The position numbers and the translations under genes are program-made. Shown one piece after another: positions 24,079 to 36,642 of a stretch of DNA of 64,000 nucleotides; position 1 is the first letter of the stretch; every line of letters begins with the position of its first letter. The notes under the pieces were generated by a model, which was given only the letters and a program-made list of their open reading frames with translations, did not search any database and was not told where the DNA came from. This DNA is from Trichoplax adhaerens (lineage: Eukaryota > Placozoa > Uniplacotomia > Trichoplacea > Trichoplacidae): assembly GCF_000150275.1 (NCBI RefSeq), contig NW_002060971.1:55857-119856 (forward strand), given 5' to 3'.

Positions 24079-27000
24079 TATTACCGAATTTAGGATTGCA
24101 AATTGTAGTGTTATGCGTAAATCTATACAAAAAGAGAAAAGCAATGAATTCAAAATGTTATACATAAGAAGAATTAGGATATAGTTAATAGCATATTTAA
24201 AATGGCGATACCAAGATTTCGTATTTTCATGATCATAAAATTATATTATAGTAAATTAAACACTATACGTGCACATTGTTTCTCGATATCGTTAATAGCA
24301 TATTTAAAATAATGATTCCAAATTTTCGCACTGGTATACTCTTGATCACAAAATTATACAACCGCAAGTTAAGCACTATATGTTTTTTCGATATTGTTAA
24401 TTGCATATTTAATACAGCGATATCAAGTGAAAGCTTGGTATACTCTTGATCACAACATTATATTGCCGCAAGTTAAACACTATATATTTCTCGATATCGT
24501 TAATAGCATATTTAAATAGTAATAGTAACTTTTCGCAATTGGTATTCTCTTGATCACAAAGTTATATTATCCGGGAGTTAAATACTGTATGTTTTTTTTG
24601 GAAGATGAAGCAATATCAGGAAATTGTCTATGACAAAAATCTAATTGAAAGTAGTGTATTATAAGTCTAGAGATATCACCTAGTAACTTTAACCTCTCAA
24701 GGATCGCTAATATAATACTTTTAGTACTGATTAGATTATTTTCAATATATTGCGAAGGTTTTGCTAACGTCGTCAAAGTTCTTTTCTCCATATTTTCGAA
24801 CTAGAAATAGGTATCTGCATATCTTTATGCATTATGCAATATTTAAGCATATAGTAAGCCATGTAACATAAATAATGGAATGCCAGAAAGCATAATTTTA
24901 CTAATATTTATGCGATATTATGCTAACTTTTATCTTTAAATGTAGGTATGATTAGACAATTGTAATTTGTTACTAAATTAATTGGAATAGCGTAGAAAAT
25001 AGTTCGAGAATGTAATATAATAATTCATAAATAACGAGACTATCCTAAGTGATGACTGTTCGTTATTCTGTTTTACCTTAAAGATTTACAGATTTTTTTA
25101 GTATCAAATATCAGATATTTGCAATTTGATGTAAGCTTACCGCAATATCCTAGCAGATGAAGGAGTTTTCTCAATCAGTTTTAAAATGTAAATGTTCAAA
25201 GCTAAATATATCAGTGGCTTAAATAACCATTTAGCAAGTTAAATAAAAGCAGGTGAAATGAGTCTAATAAAGCATTTTGGTAATAGATCAGAATACGTAT
25301 TGAAATTATACTTACATTTTATTACGAAAGAATAAGAAAGGTGATTTGTACTTCATCAATTTTGTCTTGGTAACAAGATTAAGCTGTTAATTGAAGAAGG
25401 AGAACAATAAGGCTATTATTAGAGATACTAAATATAAATATTATCCCTAATATTTGTCTAAATTTACTATAAATAAGGCATAGTGAGCCTTTCAGCCTAG
25501 GTACCGATTTGTTACTTAATTAGATTAATTATTTTTTCATTCACAGTTGTTTACTAAACTATCGAAAAAGATCAATCAATGACTTGATTTTGATTTTCAT
25601 CGCTGTTGCTAGAGTGATGGATACATGATTTCATTTTCTGCTATCACTTATTGCTAATGATAGCTTTATTATAGATTATTAGCGTGATAAATTAAAATCC
25701 AAATTAGTGCTAATGTTATTTTAAATTGTTGCGTAGCCATTTATCAAACTAGTGCTACTACCAGCTATGGGTAACTTGAATGATCTAGGAGATTCTGTAT
25801 GAAAATGAAGAGAAAATTCTCCTATATTCAGTAAATGTTTATATTGTGCTTAAGGAATAAATTTATGACTAATTACCGGGGATAACACCGGAACATTGAA
25901 AAATGGACAAAATCGATCTATTTATAATATTTAATTTGCTATTCTCCATCGAAAATCAATTCTGAGGAGACGCATATATTCTGACTTATATTTTTATTAA
26001 AACATTTAAATGTACGAATTGCAAGGCGGTTATTTCGGTATTTGTTTATATCATACGCTACAATAATTAATCTATTAATCAAATTGCTTAGAATTTAACT
26101 CGTTTCATAAGTATTTCATATCTAAAGAATGAGCTAGAAATACTGAGTGCGAATAAGTCTACTACATTTAACTGACCAAGAATGAAAGTATTGTCTTGAT
26201 TATATCTCGATTTAACAACAAATTAAATTTCATGAATTGTGTAAATGGAATATTGCCACTTTACATCACCAGATCATATATACGACTTTAATCTAAATAA
26301 TAAAAGGTACGGTTAAAAGTTTTGTAATCCTCCATTACATTTATCAGTCTATCAGCAAACAAAACTATTTTGCCTTAAAATTCGATTATAATTTAGACAT
26401 GAGCTTTAGATTTATTAAACTATAAATAAATCTAAATTAATTATAGTTAACTCTGTCTATAGATAAACGCTAACCTATTAAACAGCGCACGGTAGAATAT
26501 AAAGGGTAAAGCTTGTGTTAAACCTTATCGTGTACATTTTAAAATTCAAAAAACTAGTTTTGTGTTGTGTTTTCCGTTAACCTTTTTGGAATTAAGCAAG
26601 CTTTAGTTCTGTATTCATTATGATTATATCTATGTAAAATGAAAACAGATGATAGCGATTGAATCAATTCACTGTATCAATTTCTTATCACAGATATTTT
26701 TGTATTTATGAGATATAAGCGATAAATTTTGCAGCTCAAATTTTCGAGTTCATTATAACTAAAACTGTTTATGAAATCCCGGAATAAATTTAAAAATTAA
26801 TATATTCTAGTTCATTTAAAATATGGACTTCTTAATATATTATGATAATGTGCACCTATACCGTGAAGAGTATAATGATTTCATCTACGATACCGATGCC
26901 AATAACTGATAGCTATATTAGCTGAATTCTCTCAATTAACTTTATTAATTCTCATAAATGTTGCCATAACATTAATTGATTCTATTAGTTTTATTGGATA

Positions 27001-28634
27001 TTGACGATTAGTAACGCAAATTTAAATAAATTATTCATATAGCCATCCGGAATTTACCGTAGGGAATAAATGATATACACAATTACCAGTTGAGCATTGC
27101 GATATACTTAATTAGATTTAGATTATTATCATGCTTTGATAGAGTATCCTTAATCAATAAATAATTGTAATAGGGATCGAAGTGGACGCTCGATGTAAGT
27201 ACAGAAGGTACAATAACTTTCATTATCCTATTTCCTTTCTCTGTAGATGAAAATAGTTTAATAATTTACTTCATAATGTTTTAACTTACTCACATGGAAA
27301 TAAGTTTATGCATAACTTTAGGCATAATCATGGTAGAAGTTTCCATTTTAATGAATTGCAAACAATGGATCTACTTTTTACTAATCACTTGCATCTGACT
27401 TTAAATTTAAATCTAATTAGAAAATTTACAACCGATTTTAACTGGCTAGTATCATTTAAACAATATATACTGGTCAGTGTCACGGTTAATAGAAATGTTA
27501 ATAGCATTGTAGGTGAATAACACAGATTTAGTTGATTAATTAATTAATCAAACGGGAGCAGAGTATAATATAAAATGATTTTGTTAATGCTAGCAGAAAT
27601 TTTGAATTAGAGTTGCTATTAGCATAGATCTAGTCATCATTCTAGTTTGACTATATCTTATTAAACTAGCTTCATACCATTTTAAATGTGATATTGATTA
27701 TGCCATACCTTCTAACACCGATATATATCGCTTTGCTACAAGCCTTAATATTTTATGATTAAAGTATTTTGTGTCATGACTATATGTAGGTAAAGAAAGA
27801 ATTATACTATAAATTACTTAATGCTGATCAAATAATTATTTCAGATTGAAGTTTATTATGATAAATTAATGACATATTTCTAATTTAGGTAAATAAAACC
27901 GTTATGACTGCATTGAAAACAGAAGTCTTTTTTATAAAAAATTGATATTTTTATTTAGCTAGCGTATCCGTTAACAATTCATTGAGTAATGTGATTGCTA
28001 GGATTGCTCGGAAGTCATTGAATTAATTTGACAAGCTTTATTATTATAGGTTATCGTATATTCTTGCCACGCTGAGAATAAATAATTTTTCTGACATAAT
28101 GGAAATAAATTAATTATCTTATTTTTACTGATTCTTTTCTTACTCTTTATATTTATAGCAATTTATAGAATTTGACGATTCTTTTACTTGTATCTTTATC
28201 ATTAACCAGGCCTGCGGCACACATATATATACAGGTAATTACGCTCAAAAGCTACTCATTCAAATCTTCTATGTTAGAACTACCCACTCTGATAAAATTA
28301 AAGCTCAGAAGCAATAATCTAGTAAGTTTTATCGTCCAATAGTTTAATATTTATATTAAAGCATAGATCAGAAATAGCAATCCTAGTTCAGTTTTATCTA
28401 TAAACAATTTTAATTTTTAAAGTCTTGCAGCATTTAAATTATTAAATTTTAAATTTTTTTTTAACATTTCAATAAATGCCAGATTCCAAATAGTTATGCT
28501 GTAGTACTTTGTGTCTAGATCAATTTTGTTGAAATTGTCTAATTCATTTTTAATTTTTATATTTACTGTTGATAACTTCAAGATTTTCTGCTCAGCTTTC
28601 TTTTGCACTGAATTATTTCTAAGATTAGGAAAAG
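24079..28634. other. Intergenic region between the two divergent cystine-knot genes
   Basis: About 4.5 kb of AT-rich DNA separates the two start codons. It contains a tandem array next to the GPA2-like gene and otherwise no supported exon. Open frames near 24567-24791 and 27308-27520 have simple A/T-driven composition, lack splice context and resemble no family I recognise. Confidence 0.5.
24190..24600. repeat. Tandem repeat, about 100-110 bp unit, 5' of the GPA2-like gene
   Basis: Four copies share 'tcgatatcgttaatagcat', 'atttaaa', 'cttgatcacaaaattatat' and 'aagttaaacactatatg'. It begins about 110 bp upstream of the hormone start codon, so it could sit in or near the promoter. Confidence 0.75.
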
Positions 28635-28964
28635 ATGGCTCTAGCAAAAGCAACGTCCATTACTATAACACTCATGATGATGATAAGTTGTTTCTATCCC
28701 GCTCAAGTGACGGCATGTGGTCCTGCACTTTATCAGGATTGGTTAAAATTACGCGGATGCCAACCACGTCAAGTTGCCTTGAAAATCTGTGAAGGTTGGT
28801 GTACTTCTTTTACAAGAGCTAAAAGCTACGGATATTCGACTACAGTTTGTCATCGTTGTGAACCTACTGGATTTAAGAAGATTCCCATCACAGTTATGTG
28901 CGATGGTGCACCTCGTGTAGAGTATCTTCGTTCAGTGACAGGATGCAGTTGTCGTAATCATTAG
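28635..28964 (+). CDS. Secreted cystine-knot protein, bursicon/GPB5-like hormone subunit, 109 aa
   Basis: A single open frame has a hydrophobic signal peptide (MALAKATSITITLMMMISCF) and probable cleavage near VTA|CGP. The mature region has eight to nine cysteines in the order C, C, C-E-G-W-C, C-H-R-C, C, C-S-C, the pattern of bursicon, GPB5 and related C-terminal cystine-knot hormones. C-E-G-x-C and the paired C-x-x-C resemble bursicon beta, whose central motif has one more Cys. It shares a G-F-K-K-I stretch with the GPA2-like neighbour, which suggests ancient duplication or convergence. It is probably a secreted dimerising hormone acting on LGR-type receptors; receptor and partner are inferred. 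No intron is seen within the coding region. A beta subunit of thyrostimulin is the main alternative reading. Confidence 0.82.
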   Translation: MALAKATSITITLMMMISCFYPAQVTACGPALYQDWLKLRGCQPRQVALKICEGWCTSFTRAKSYGYSTTVCHRCEPTGFKKIPITVMCDGAPRVEYLRSVTGCSCRNH

Positions 28965-30569
28965 ACTGCTTCCTATAAATGATCTTATACGCTAAATCAT
29001 CGTTCTTCTGAGGTAGAATCAGTTGATTAAGGAAGGATTTAGTATATGCTGAAGTATTATGGATGCTACAACAACAATTTGATAGACTGTCATCGTGAAC
29101 TCTTTAACTGCTGAGCTCTATTTAATCCGATTCTATCACATCCGTATCCGCTATGCCAATATTAAATGAATCTAGTATCATTTGAAATATGGAATATTTA
29201 TTTCTCATTAGCATTATTTCAATGAGGAGAAAATGTTCTTATATCAGCCATAATGATATAATATAATTTCATTGATCTATACCGTCACTTAGAACGATCT
29301 GTGTGCGTAGTTAATTATGCCTTTGTTAAGTTTTACCAAAGGGCTCCTTGTAATCTTGCCCACAATTTGTATAATGATACGCAACATCCTTCATAATTAC
29401 ACTATTGTCAAGTTAATTTATGATTTCTAATTAGAAGATTATAATATTCTGATAGTGTCAAGACCAAACTGCTAAATTTTCATAGGTTGGAGTGTTTAGG
29501 TGTAATATTCTCGCTCTATCATAGAATCTATCCTAAATATGCCTCTATTATTCACTTATAGTAGGGTAGCATAATAGTTTTGCTATCCTATTGGATAAAT
29601 AACTACACATAGCAATAGAATTTAACTCTAGACATCCTTTCAACAGCTGCTTATAGTAGTGTAGCATAATAATTGTATTATTCATACAGGATAATAAAAT
29701 ATTTGTGTCAAGATGAATGCTTTTGATGTATTCTATCGATTAAATCTCAGGTCACTGGTTAAGTGTGCCGTACATAATGTTCAAAAATAAGTCGTCTATA
29801 TAGATTAATGCTTGTCGATAACAATTTATTTGATACATTACTTTACGCGTCTATAGATATTTCTGTTATTGAAGTATACCAAAGGTAATACTTGAATGTG
29901 CACGCTACAATATATTTTATTTCGGTAGAATTAAGCCGTGTTAGCAGTAGTTCAAGGAATAAAATCGACTGGCTAGAGCAAAATAGCCAAATAACCTACT
30001 TCTCATCATATCACAAAGCTTCCTATAAAACATTATATGCTACTCAGCATATAATACACACACTAACCGTAATGGCAATATCCTTCGGTCAAGGTTCTAA
30101 TTTTACTATTTCCATTTCTAAATATATTTTTGCTAAGAAATACTCTAGCTTCACTAATTGCATTATTACGATTCGTTATAGATTTATTACTATTACAAAA
30201 CGAAAATATCAAGGTGCGATCCCTAGTAGTAGATCGAATCGTTAATTAGTGCACTCAGTCGTACTAGATACGGACGCTAAAAATTTATGCTGCAAATATG
30301 ATGCTACTGAGTAGTATTTAATTCAATTATTTTGGTCCTGTCTATATTGAAGTCTACTAATTTACAAAAATATTGTGCTTTTCTGAATATACTTTCTAAT
30401 ATAATCTATTTTCCGGCTGCTATCCCAATGTTACGTAATAGCCATTAGTAGCAAATATCTACTCTATTAATTAGGTAAGCCCAAAGTCTAAAAGTCAGTT
30501 GTTGGTCTTATCAACTTGCTAACGGAAATTTAAAAATTTTAGATGGCACCATAATGAATTCAAGCCAAG
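28965..30569. other. Intergenic region
   Basis: No supported gene. A partial duplication is visible around 29560-29700 ('cttatagtagtgtagcataat' type blocks). The open stretch 29892-30245 starts with TTG rather than ATG and has no family similarity, so it is not annotated. Confidence 0.45.
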
Positions 30570-31450
30570 TAACAGATATATTATTCTCCTAATGTTTTTA
30601 GTCTAACATGTCGAGCTTTCTTGTACCAGGATATTGCATACTGATACTGACACTGCTGTTGATAAACTAGTCCAATGGTGTTGTAGGAAGCTGTAACTTT
30701 TTAAGTTATTCTTTACTACCAATTGTAATTGAATATTTGTACCTTTATTAAACATCGATAAAGAATTTACCTATTCGTTCTGGTAATAATATACTGATCC
30801 AATTTTATTATATATATTAGTAACGCCTAAGTTATTTTCTCCTAGTACATACAATTGAACTTTGAGGCATTTTTGATACCAAGATAGCGCATCTTTGTAT
30901 TTGCATCGATTCAGATGGATAAATCCAATTCTTTAATTGAGGTAGCAGTCATTAAATGGCATTCACCCAATACTTTGAGACCGAGATTGAGGCCCTTATA
31001 ACAATTTGATATAGCAGCGTCGTATTTACAATCTTTATGCTAGATATAAGCGATCGTACTGCAAGTGGTATTTTTACGCATTTCCAATCCATTGAAAGAG
31101 CATCCTCATCTTTGCCTTGACTATAATAGACAGATCCAATATCATAGTATCGATCTGCAATATTTGAGTTCTTTTCTCCTAAAATTTCCAACTGCACATT
31201 TAAGTTGTTGAAGTATCTGGATAAAGCATCATCATATTGACACTGTTAATAAAGAATTTTTTCCAATAATGATATAGGAAACAGTAATATCTAAATATGA
31301 TGCTCTCCAAATAGCTTTAGTCTAATATTTGAGGCTTTAGTATATTTAAAGTGAGCATCTTTAGCTGACTTTTCGGTTAATTTCCAATATAACTTGGAAG
31401 TAACTACAGGCTGGTCGCCTTTGTAAATCAGCTAATGCTGTATGGTACCG
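30570..31450 (-). pseudogene. Decayed kinesin-light-chain/NPHP3-type TPR repeat gene
   Basis: Several TPR-like 42-residue modules are visible on the minus strand in different frames, interrupted by stops. Examples are YKDALSWYQKCLKVQLYVLG, QLEILGEKNSNIADRYYDIG followed by SVYYSQGKDEDALS, and QYAISWYKKARHVRLKTLGE. These match the family pattern (A-L-x-x-Y-x-K-C-L-K-I-x-L-x-V-L-G-E-N-x-x-x-V-A-x-x-Y-x-N-I-G-x-V-Y). Frames change and stops fall inside modules, and no splice scheme that rescues all of them was found. A recently dead member of a multicopy TPR family is the best reading. Use of short exons cannot be fully excluded. Confidence 0.75.
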
Positions 31451-31519
31451 CTTTTATTTGGTGTATTGCGATTATAGAGGTTGAATACTGGAATGCATCC
31501 AGGTTTGCTACTTTACAGT

Positions 31520-32225
31520 GTTGTATATATACATATTAAAACAGATAGTTTACAGCATCGGATTAATTTGACGGTGTTGTACATATGAAAACAGATAGTT
31601 TACTGTATTGGATTAGTTTTACGGAGTTATACATATCAAAACGGATACTTTACTAAAACAGATACTATATCAAAATAGATAGTTTACTGCATCGGATTAA
31701 TTTTACGTTGTTATACATATGAAAACAGATAGCTTACTGCATCGGATTAATTTGACGGTGTTGTACATATGAAAACAGATAGTTTACTGCATTGGATTAG
31801 TTTTACGGTGTTATACATATCAAAACAGATACTTTACTAAAACAGATAATATATCAAAACAGATAGTTTACTGTATCGGATTAATTTTACGTTGTTATGC
31901 ATATGAAAACGGATAGTTTACTGTATCGGATTAATTTGACGGTGTTATACATATGAAAACGGATAGTTTACTGTATCGGATTAATTTGACGGTGTTGTAC
32001 ATATGAAAACAGATAGTTTACTGTATTGGATTAGTTTGACGGTGTTATACATATGAAAACAGATACTATATCGAAACAGATAGTTTACTGTATCGGATTA
32101 ATTTGACGTTGTTATACATATGAAAACGGATAGTTTACTGTATCGGATTCATTTGACGTTGTTATACATATGAAAACAGATAGTTTACTGTATTGGATTA
32201 ATTTGATGTTGTTCTACATATCAAC
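31520..32225. repeat. Minisatellite, 50-bp unit, about 13 copies
   Basis: The unit is approximately 'ttatacatatgaaaacggat' followed by 'agtttactgtatcggattaa' and 'tttgacggtg'. Most copies differ by only a few bases. Two internal copies share a deletion/insertion variant with 'cagatactatatcaaaacag', showing that a two-unit block was itself copied. High identity suggests recent expansion. It abuts the TPR pseudogene on one side and the ENTPD upstream region on the other. Confidence 0.9.
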
Positions 32226-32229
32226 GTAA

Positions 32230-32910
32230 TATAGGATTGTATAGGAATTGAAGGCTGCAAAGTATATTAAATTGGCCCTCGTCCTATCAAATCTAGATTG
32301 ATTTTGTTTCCATCCTATACTGTACTCTACTCTATAGTGGACTAGTATATTGTACTGTACTGTACTGTGCAGTACAGCGGTAAATTGCCATAGACAGTGC
32401 ATATGCGCTCGCTCGGTCGAACTCATTTTTGCCAGTCACGCCGTCATGCCTGTCTGTAAGCGCACTGGTTTTTTTTTTTACCCAACACCCTACTGTACAC
32501 CATGCAGTATGCTGGTGACACCTCTACCCCATACTGAGTACTGTACCGTACTGTACTGTACGTGTACTGTATTTTTCTTCCCCTTCTTACCTCCATCGTG
32601 TTACAGTCCAGTACAGTCATGCGCAGACGTCTTTAGTCCAACTGGAGTGTACAGTATCACTGTTGGTATGAAGTACAGTACTAAGTACTTGGTGAGTAGA
32701 GTACAAATACTGTACTGTGAATCTTAGATCGTCAAAAGTGGAGAAAGCGCCACATTGCATTCTTGGCGCATGCGTACTGCTTTCTCACTTGGTCAGACTA
32801 CGTATGTACAAGTGGACGGAAAGTTGCAAAGTGTTTTCCTCTCTGGTAGTAATGGTTAAAAGCCTTATAAATTAGTATTTTATTTATTTAAATTGGTAAT
32901 CTCCTTTTCA
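32230..32910. promoter_or_regulatory. Upstream region of the ENTPD gene with clustered TACTGTAC motifs
   Basis: This stretch is clearly richer in G+C than its surroundings. It contains many overlapping copies of CTGTAC/GTACAG (for example around 32345-32385, 32525-32570, 32605-32725) and leads directly to the ENTPD start codon. The same motif cluster occurs between the AP4M1 and TFIIA genes. Promoter function is inferred from position only. The long open frame at 32350-32727 is judged a by-product of the repeats. Confidence 0.45.
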
Positions 32911-35900
32911 ATGCGCCATCGCGTTAACGACAGAAGTAAAGTCAAATTAGCACGTCATAAGAAGCCAATCTTCATGGCCATCGGTGCTGTATTTTTGATA
33001 GTCTTAATTTACTACGCTCGAGGGGGAGATGCTGCCTCGTCGTTTGATCCCGATTCACCGTTATCCAGCTTGAAATCGACCACTGCCTTGAACGGTGATA
33101 GGCATATTTATGCTGCTATGTTAGATGCTGGAAGTACGGGTAGTCGGATTCACATTTATCACTTTGCTAAAAGTGAACAAGGTAGGATAGGATGATTGTA
33201 GAAATAAGGGCAAGATAGAGCATGTATGTGGAGGCTATCATTTGTGCTAACTTGTATCGTTGTTCAAGGATGACGAATGATAACTTTGCAGTTGAATTGA
33301 TGACGTACACACTAATGAATAACGCATATTACTCTTCTGACTGACTACTATCCATCAACTTGGTAAATTAACCCTTTACCTCGTGTCCATTCAAGACAAG
33401 AACTTGTAAAATCTCCTTCATCATCATCACATGGATAACTGAATCGAATTGTCCATAGTTATGATGTTCAAGGACGGATCCCCCCTCCCTACGCAATCCA
33501 CATCGAGCCAATAAGACGATCCATACTACAATTTCTTTTCTATGAATGGACGAATGGACTATGTCATTAAATTGTACTGGGTTGTCTGCTTCATCAATCA
33601 TCCCATCATGGAATACCTGTAGGCAATGGTAGCCTTCCTAGTCTGTACCAAATTGCTAATATGCCTTGTTTTTCCCTTCCTCTTGTCCATCTCGGATAAT
33701 ACTGTACAAGTAGACATCGCACAACCATACCTTAATCGTGACAAAGCGTTAGACGTAACATATTCAATGCTTTCCTAATATTCTCCATGTGCAAAGATTC
33801 CATCGCTTTCTTCCAATACACAGTAGAATTGCAATTTTTAGCTAATCGACGTGTCTAATTGACATGATACACAGACTAGACGTACAAGTATGTATATCTT
33901 GTTGGTCCTACTCTCCAATCTTGACTAAAGTTAAATTGAATAGGAAATGACTCACCTGGTACGACGTCTACTCCACGCACTTATACCTTATACATATAGC
34001 CGGATGGCATGATTTGGCGCTACATTCAAGGCAGCCATCTAAAACTGTTTCCATTTTCTACAGTATATTGATCAACTATACTGTACAACTAGCTGAAGCT
34101 GTCATCACCTACACACAGTTACAATACCAAATCACTAAGACAACTTTTATCATTGTGTTTAGGCATTTTAAGATTAATTGATGAATACTTTAAGGAAAAT
34201 CAACCTGGTATTGGTGCTTTTGCTAATAATTCAGAAAAGGTAGAGTATTTTTGACTGCTACAGTAAATCCAGAACGATATCTTGATTTCACCTTACTGGA
34301 CTATTCGATCGATCGCTAATGGTGGTTCTAATATCAAAATCGGAGTAAATTTGTTCATTAAGACTATGCTTAATTCTCTACTCATGGGCTCATACTGTAG
34401 GCCGGTGAAAAAATTCAAGCTTTGCTCGATAGTGGAATGCCTAAAATTCCGAAAGGCCAAGTCTCATCATGTCTTATCAACTTATTTGCAACTGCTGGAT
34501 TGAGACGATTACCGGAAAAACAGTCCAACGCTTTATTAGATACGGTATGCAAATATTGTGGTCAGCATATTATATCGGTACGTGTTGAATATTGAAGGTT
34601 CTTATACGATACATAGATTCGTGAAGTCATTAAGAAATCACCCTTTAAGAAGCCTAAAAGCTATGTTTCTATACTTAGTGGAGATAATGAAGGTTAGTAC
34701 TAATAAATGTCATTGTTTGTTTTTATGGCATGCCTGTTTTGATGGCAGGGTTATTTAAATGGACATGATCTGAACTAAAATAGTCAATGGTTTTTTTAGT
34801 TACAAAGTATTCAACGTAATGAGTGCATAGGTAGTATAATCTACGGAGCAGAACTTATAGTCACATTTATGCGTATTTTTAGGTATCTATGCTTGGCAGA
34901 CGCTAAATTTCTTAACAGGTATATTTTATTCTGAGTTAATAGCCAACTCGTGTAACATGATGAGAGATTCCATGACGTTTTAACGTTCTTTCCTTAGGTA
35001 CACTGAATAGCTCCAATACTGAGGCATCGTATGGAACGCTCGATCTTGGAGGTGCATCGACTCAATTAACCTTCGCAGCAATAGATGAGGTTGATAATCA
35101 TTAGATATATCATTAAAATGTTGACCGGATATTAATTAATATAGCGTTTAATATTTGTGATAGAATAATTCACTTCTTGATGCTTCGTATAATATACTTC
35201 TATTATCCGCTTGGAAAATCATTGCGTCTTTCGTTTTGAAAATTAGAAAACTCTAAAAAAATTTAAGGAGGACATTAAGACTGATGAAGTGCTAGAACAA
35301 AAATTTCGGCTATTTACTAAAAGGTAAAGAAGTATTACCATTGTATGTTATACATATAATGATAATAGTCAGGGGTTATCTATGACTGTCCTTCTTTACT
35401 CAGCTATCCTATCAATTGGTAATAGCCTTTAACGTTTCCTTTACTTTCATTTCTTATAGCTACAAAGATATGGGCCTGAAAGTAGCCAGAGTAAAAGTAC
35501 TAGCTGCAAATCCCAAAAGTTTGTACCATACACTTGGCTAAGATATATTTTATTTTGCCAAAAGGTCTGGCGTAATAATTAACTATAAATTTTTTCGAAT
35601 TTGCAACGTAGGCAAGGATGGTAAATTTGTTACTGCCTGCTCCCCATCTGGAGCAAAATTTTCTTGGAAAGACTTTGGTGTGGAAAATAATGTGAGGTTT
35701 GTACTCAACATAAATGTTAATCCTGTATGTTCTTTTATTCTGAAATTTCTGTTGAATGTATTTTTCCGTAACTCGATATGTCTTTTACTTTGATTGATAG
35801 TAACCCTTCGGATGAAAAATATGGATTTGAGGAATGTATGAAGGAAGTAAAAAATTACCCGAAAACGGATAAGATTGGTACTTACGTCAAATTACTTCAA

Positions 35901-36642
35901 TATTATACGTAAACATTATTTTGGTCGTATTCTTACAAAGATGATAATAGTTCTTTTCAATGTAATTTAAATGTGTTCTGTAGAGGAGTTGAAAGTTCGG
36001 AAAGCTTATGCTTTCTCATATTATTACGATATTGCTGTTGATCTTCACCTTATTGGTAAGTAGGCAGTATGGGGTGTATTTCTGAGGTTGTGAGTGTTGC
36101 TGCTACTACTTAGTATAAAGCACGTATTATGTATTCATTGCAGGTGCAAAAGGTGGAGAAATCGATATACAGAAGTTTTATGATGCAGCAAAGATAGGTA
36201 AACGTATTATTGACACACATGTTCTGCCTAGTTTTACTTAAAGGAATGAATTATGTGTATTGTTAATGACTTTTGCATCGATGGTATTAGCAAATTGATG
36301 GTAACGTTTTCAAATTTGGTCATTTTTAGAGTGCAATAAACCTAAAAGAGATCACGATATGTTATGTTTTGATTCCGTGTACATTATAAATTTATTGACT
36401 GAGGGTTTTGGATTGGATTTGCAATCTAAATTAACTGTAAGTAAAAAAAGAGTTTGTTAAAATAATCTGTAGCGAGCGGTTGATATTACATCAGCCATTT
36501 ATTACTAAATTTAAAATTGTTGTTGATTAGAATGCCTCGCAATTAACAATATTTCTATTCTTGTTTATAGATTGGAAAGAAGATAAACGAATTTGAATTA
36601 TGTTGGGCATTAGGAGCTACTTTGGAAATGTTAGGAGAGTAA
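32911..36642 (+). CDS. Ectonucleoside triphosphate diphosphohydrolase, ENTPD5/6-like, 14 exons, 432 aa
   Basis: Exons: 32911-33181, 34163-34239, 34401-34544, 34617-34692, 34883-34918, 34998-35089, 35247-35323, 35460-35518, 35612-35696, 35801-35877, 35984-36055, 36144-36197, 36330-36436, 36571-36642. Phases are consistent. A short basic tail and one hydrophobic anchor (IFMAIGAVFLIVLIYYA) give a type II membrane or Golgi/ER-lumen topology. Apyrase conserved regions are present in order: ACR1 MLDAGSTGSRIHIY, ACR2 LFATAGLRRLP, ACR3 GIYAWQTLNFLTG, ACR4 LDLGGASTQLTF, and late AYAFSYYYD and ELCWALGA motifs. GSTGSR and the FSYYYD block fit the ENTPD5/6 branch, which hydrolyses UDP/GDP in the secretory pathway and supports glycoprotein folding or sugar transport. 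Substrate choice is inferred. The first in-frame ATG is used. Confidence 0.93.

Noticed and set aside
29892-30245. 117-aa open frame in the intergenic region
   Set aside because: Begins with TTG, has no ATG in the first half, no domain, and no flanking gene structure.
32350-32727. 125-aa open frame rich in Cys/Tyr/Thr
   Set aside because: Produced by repeated CTGTAC motifs; no signal, domain or splice support.
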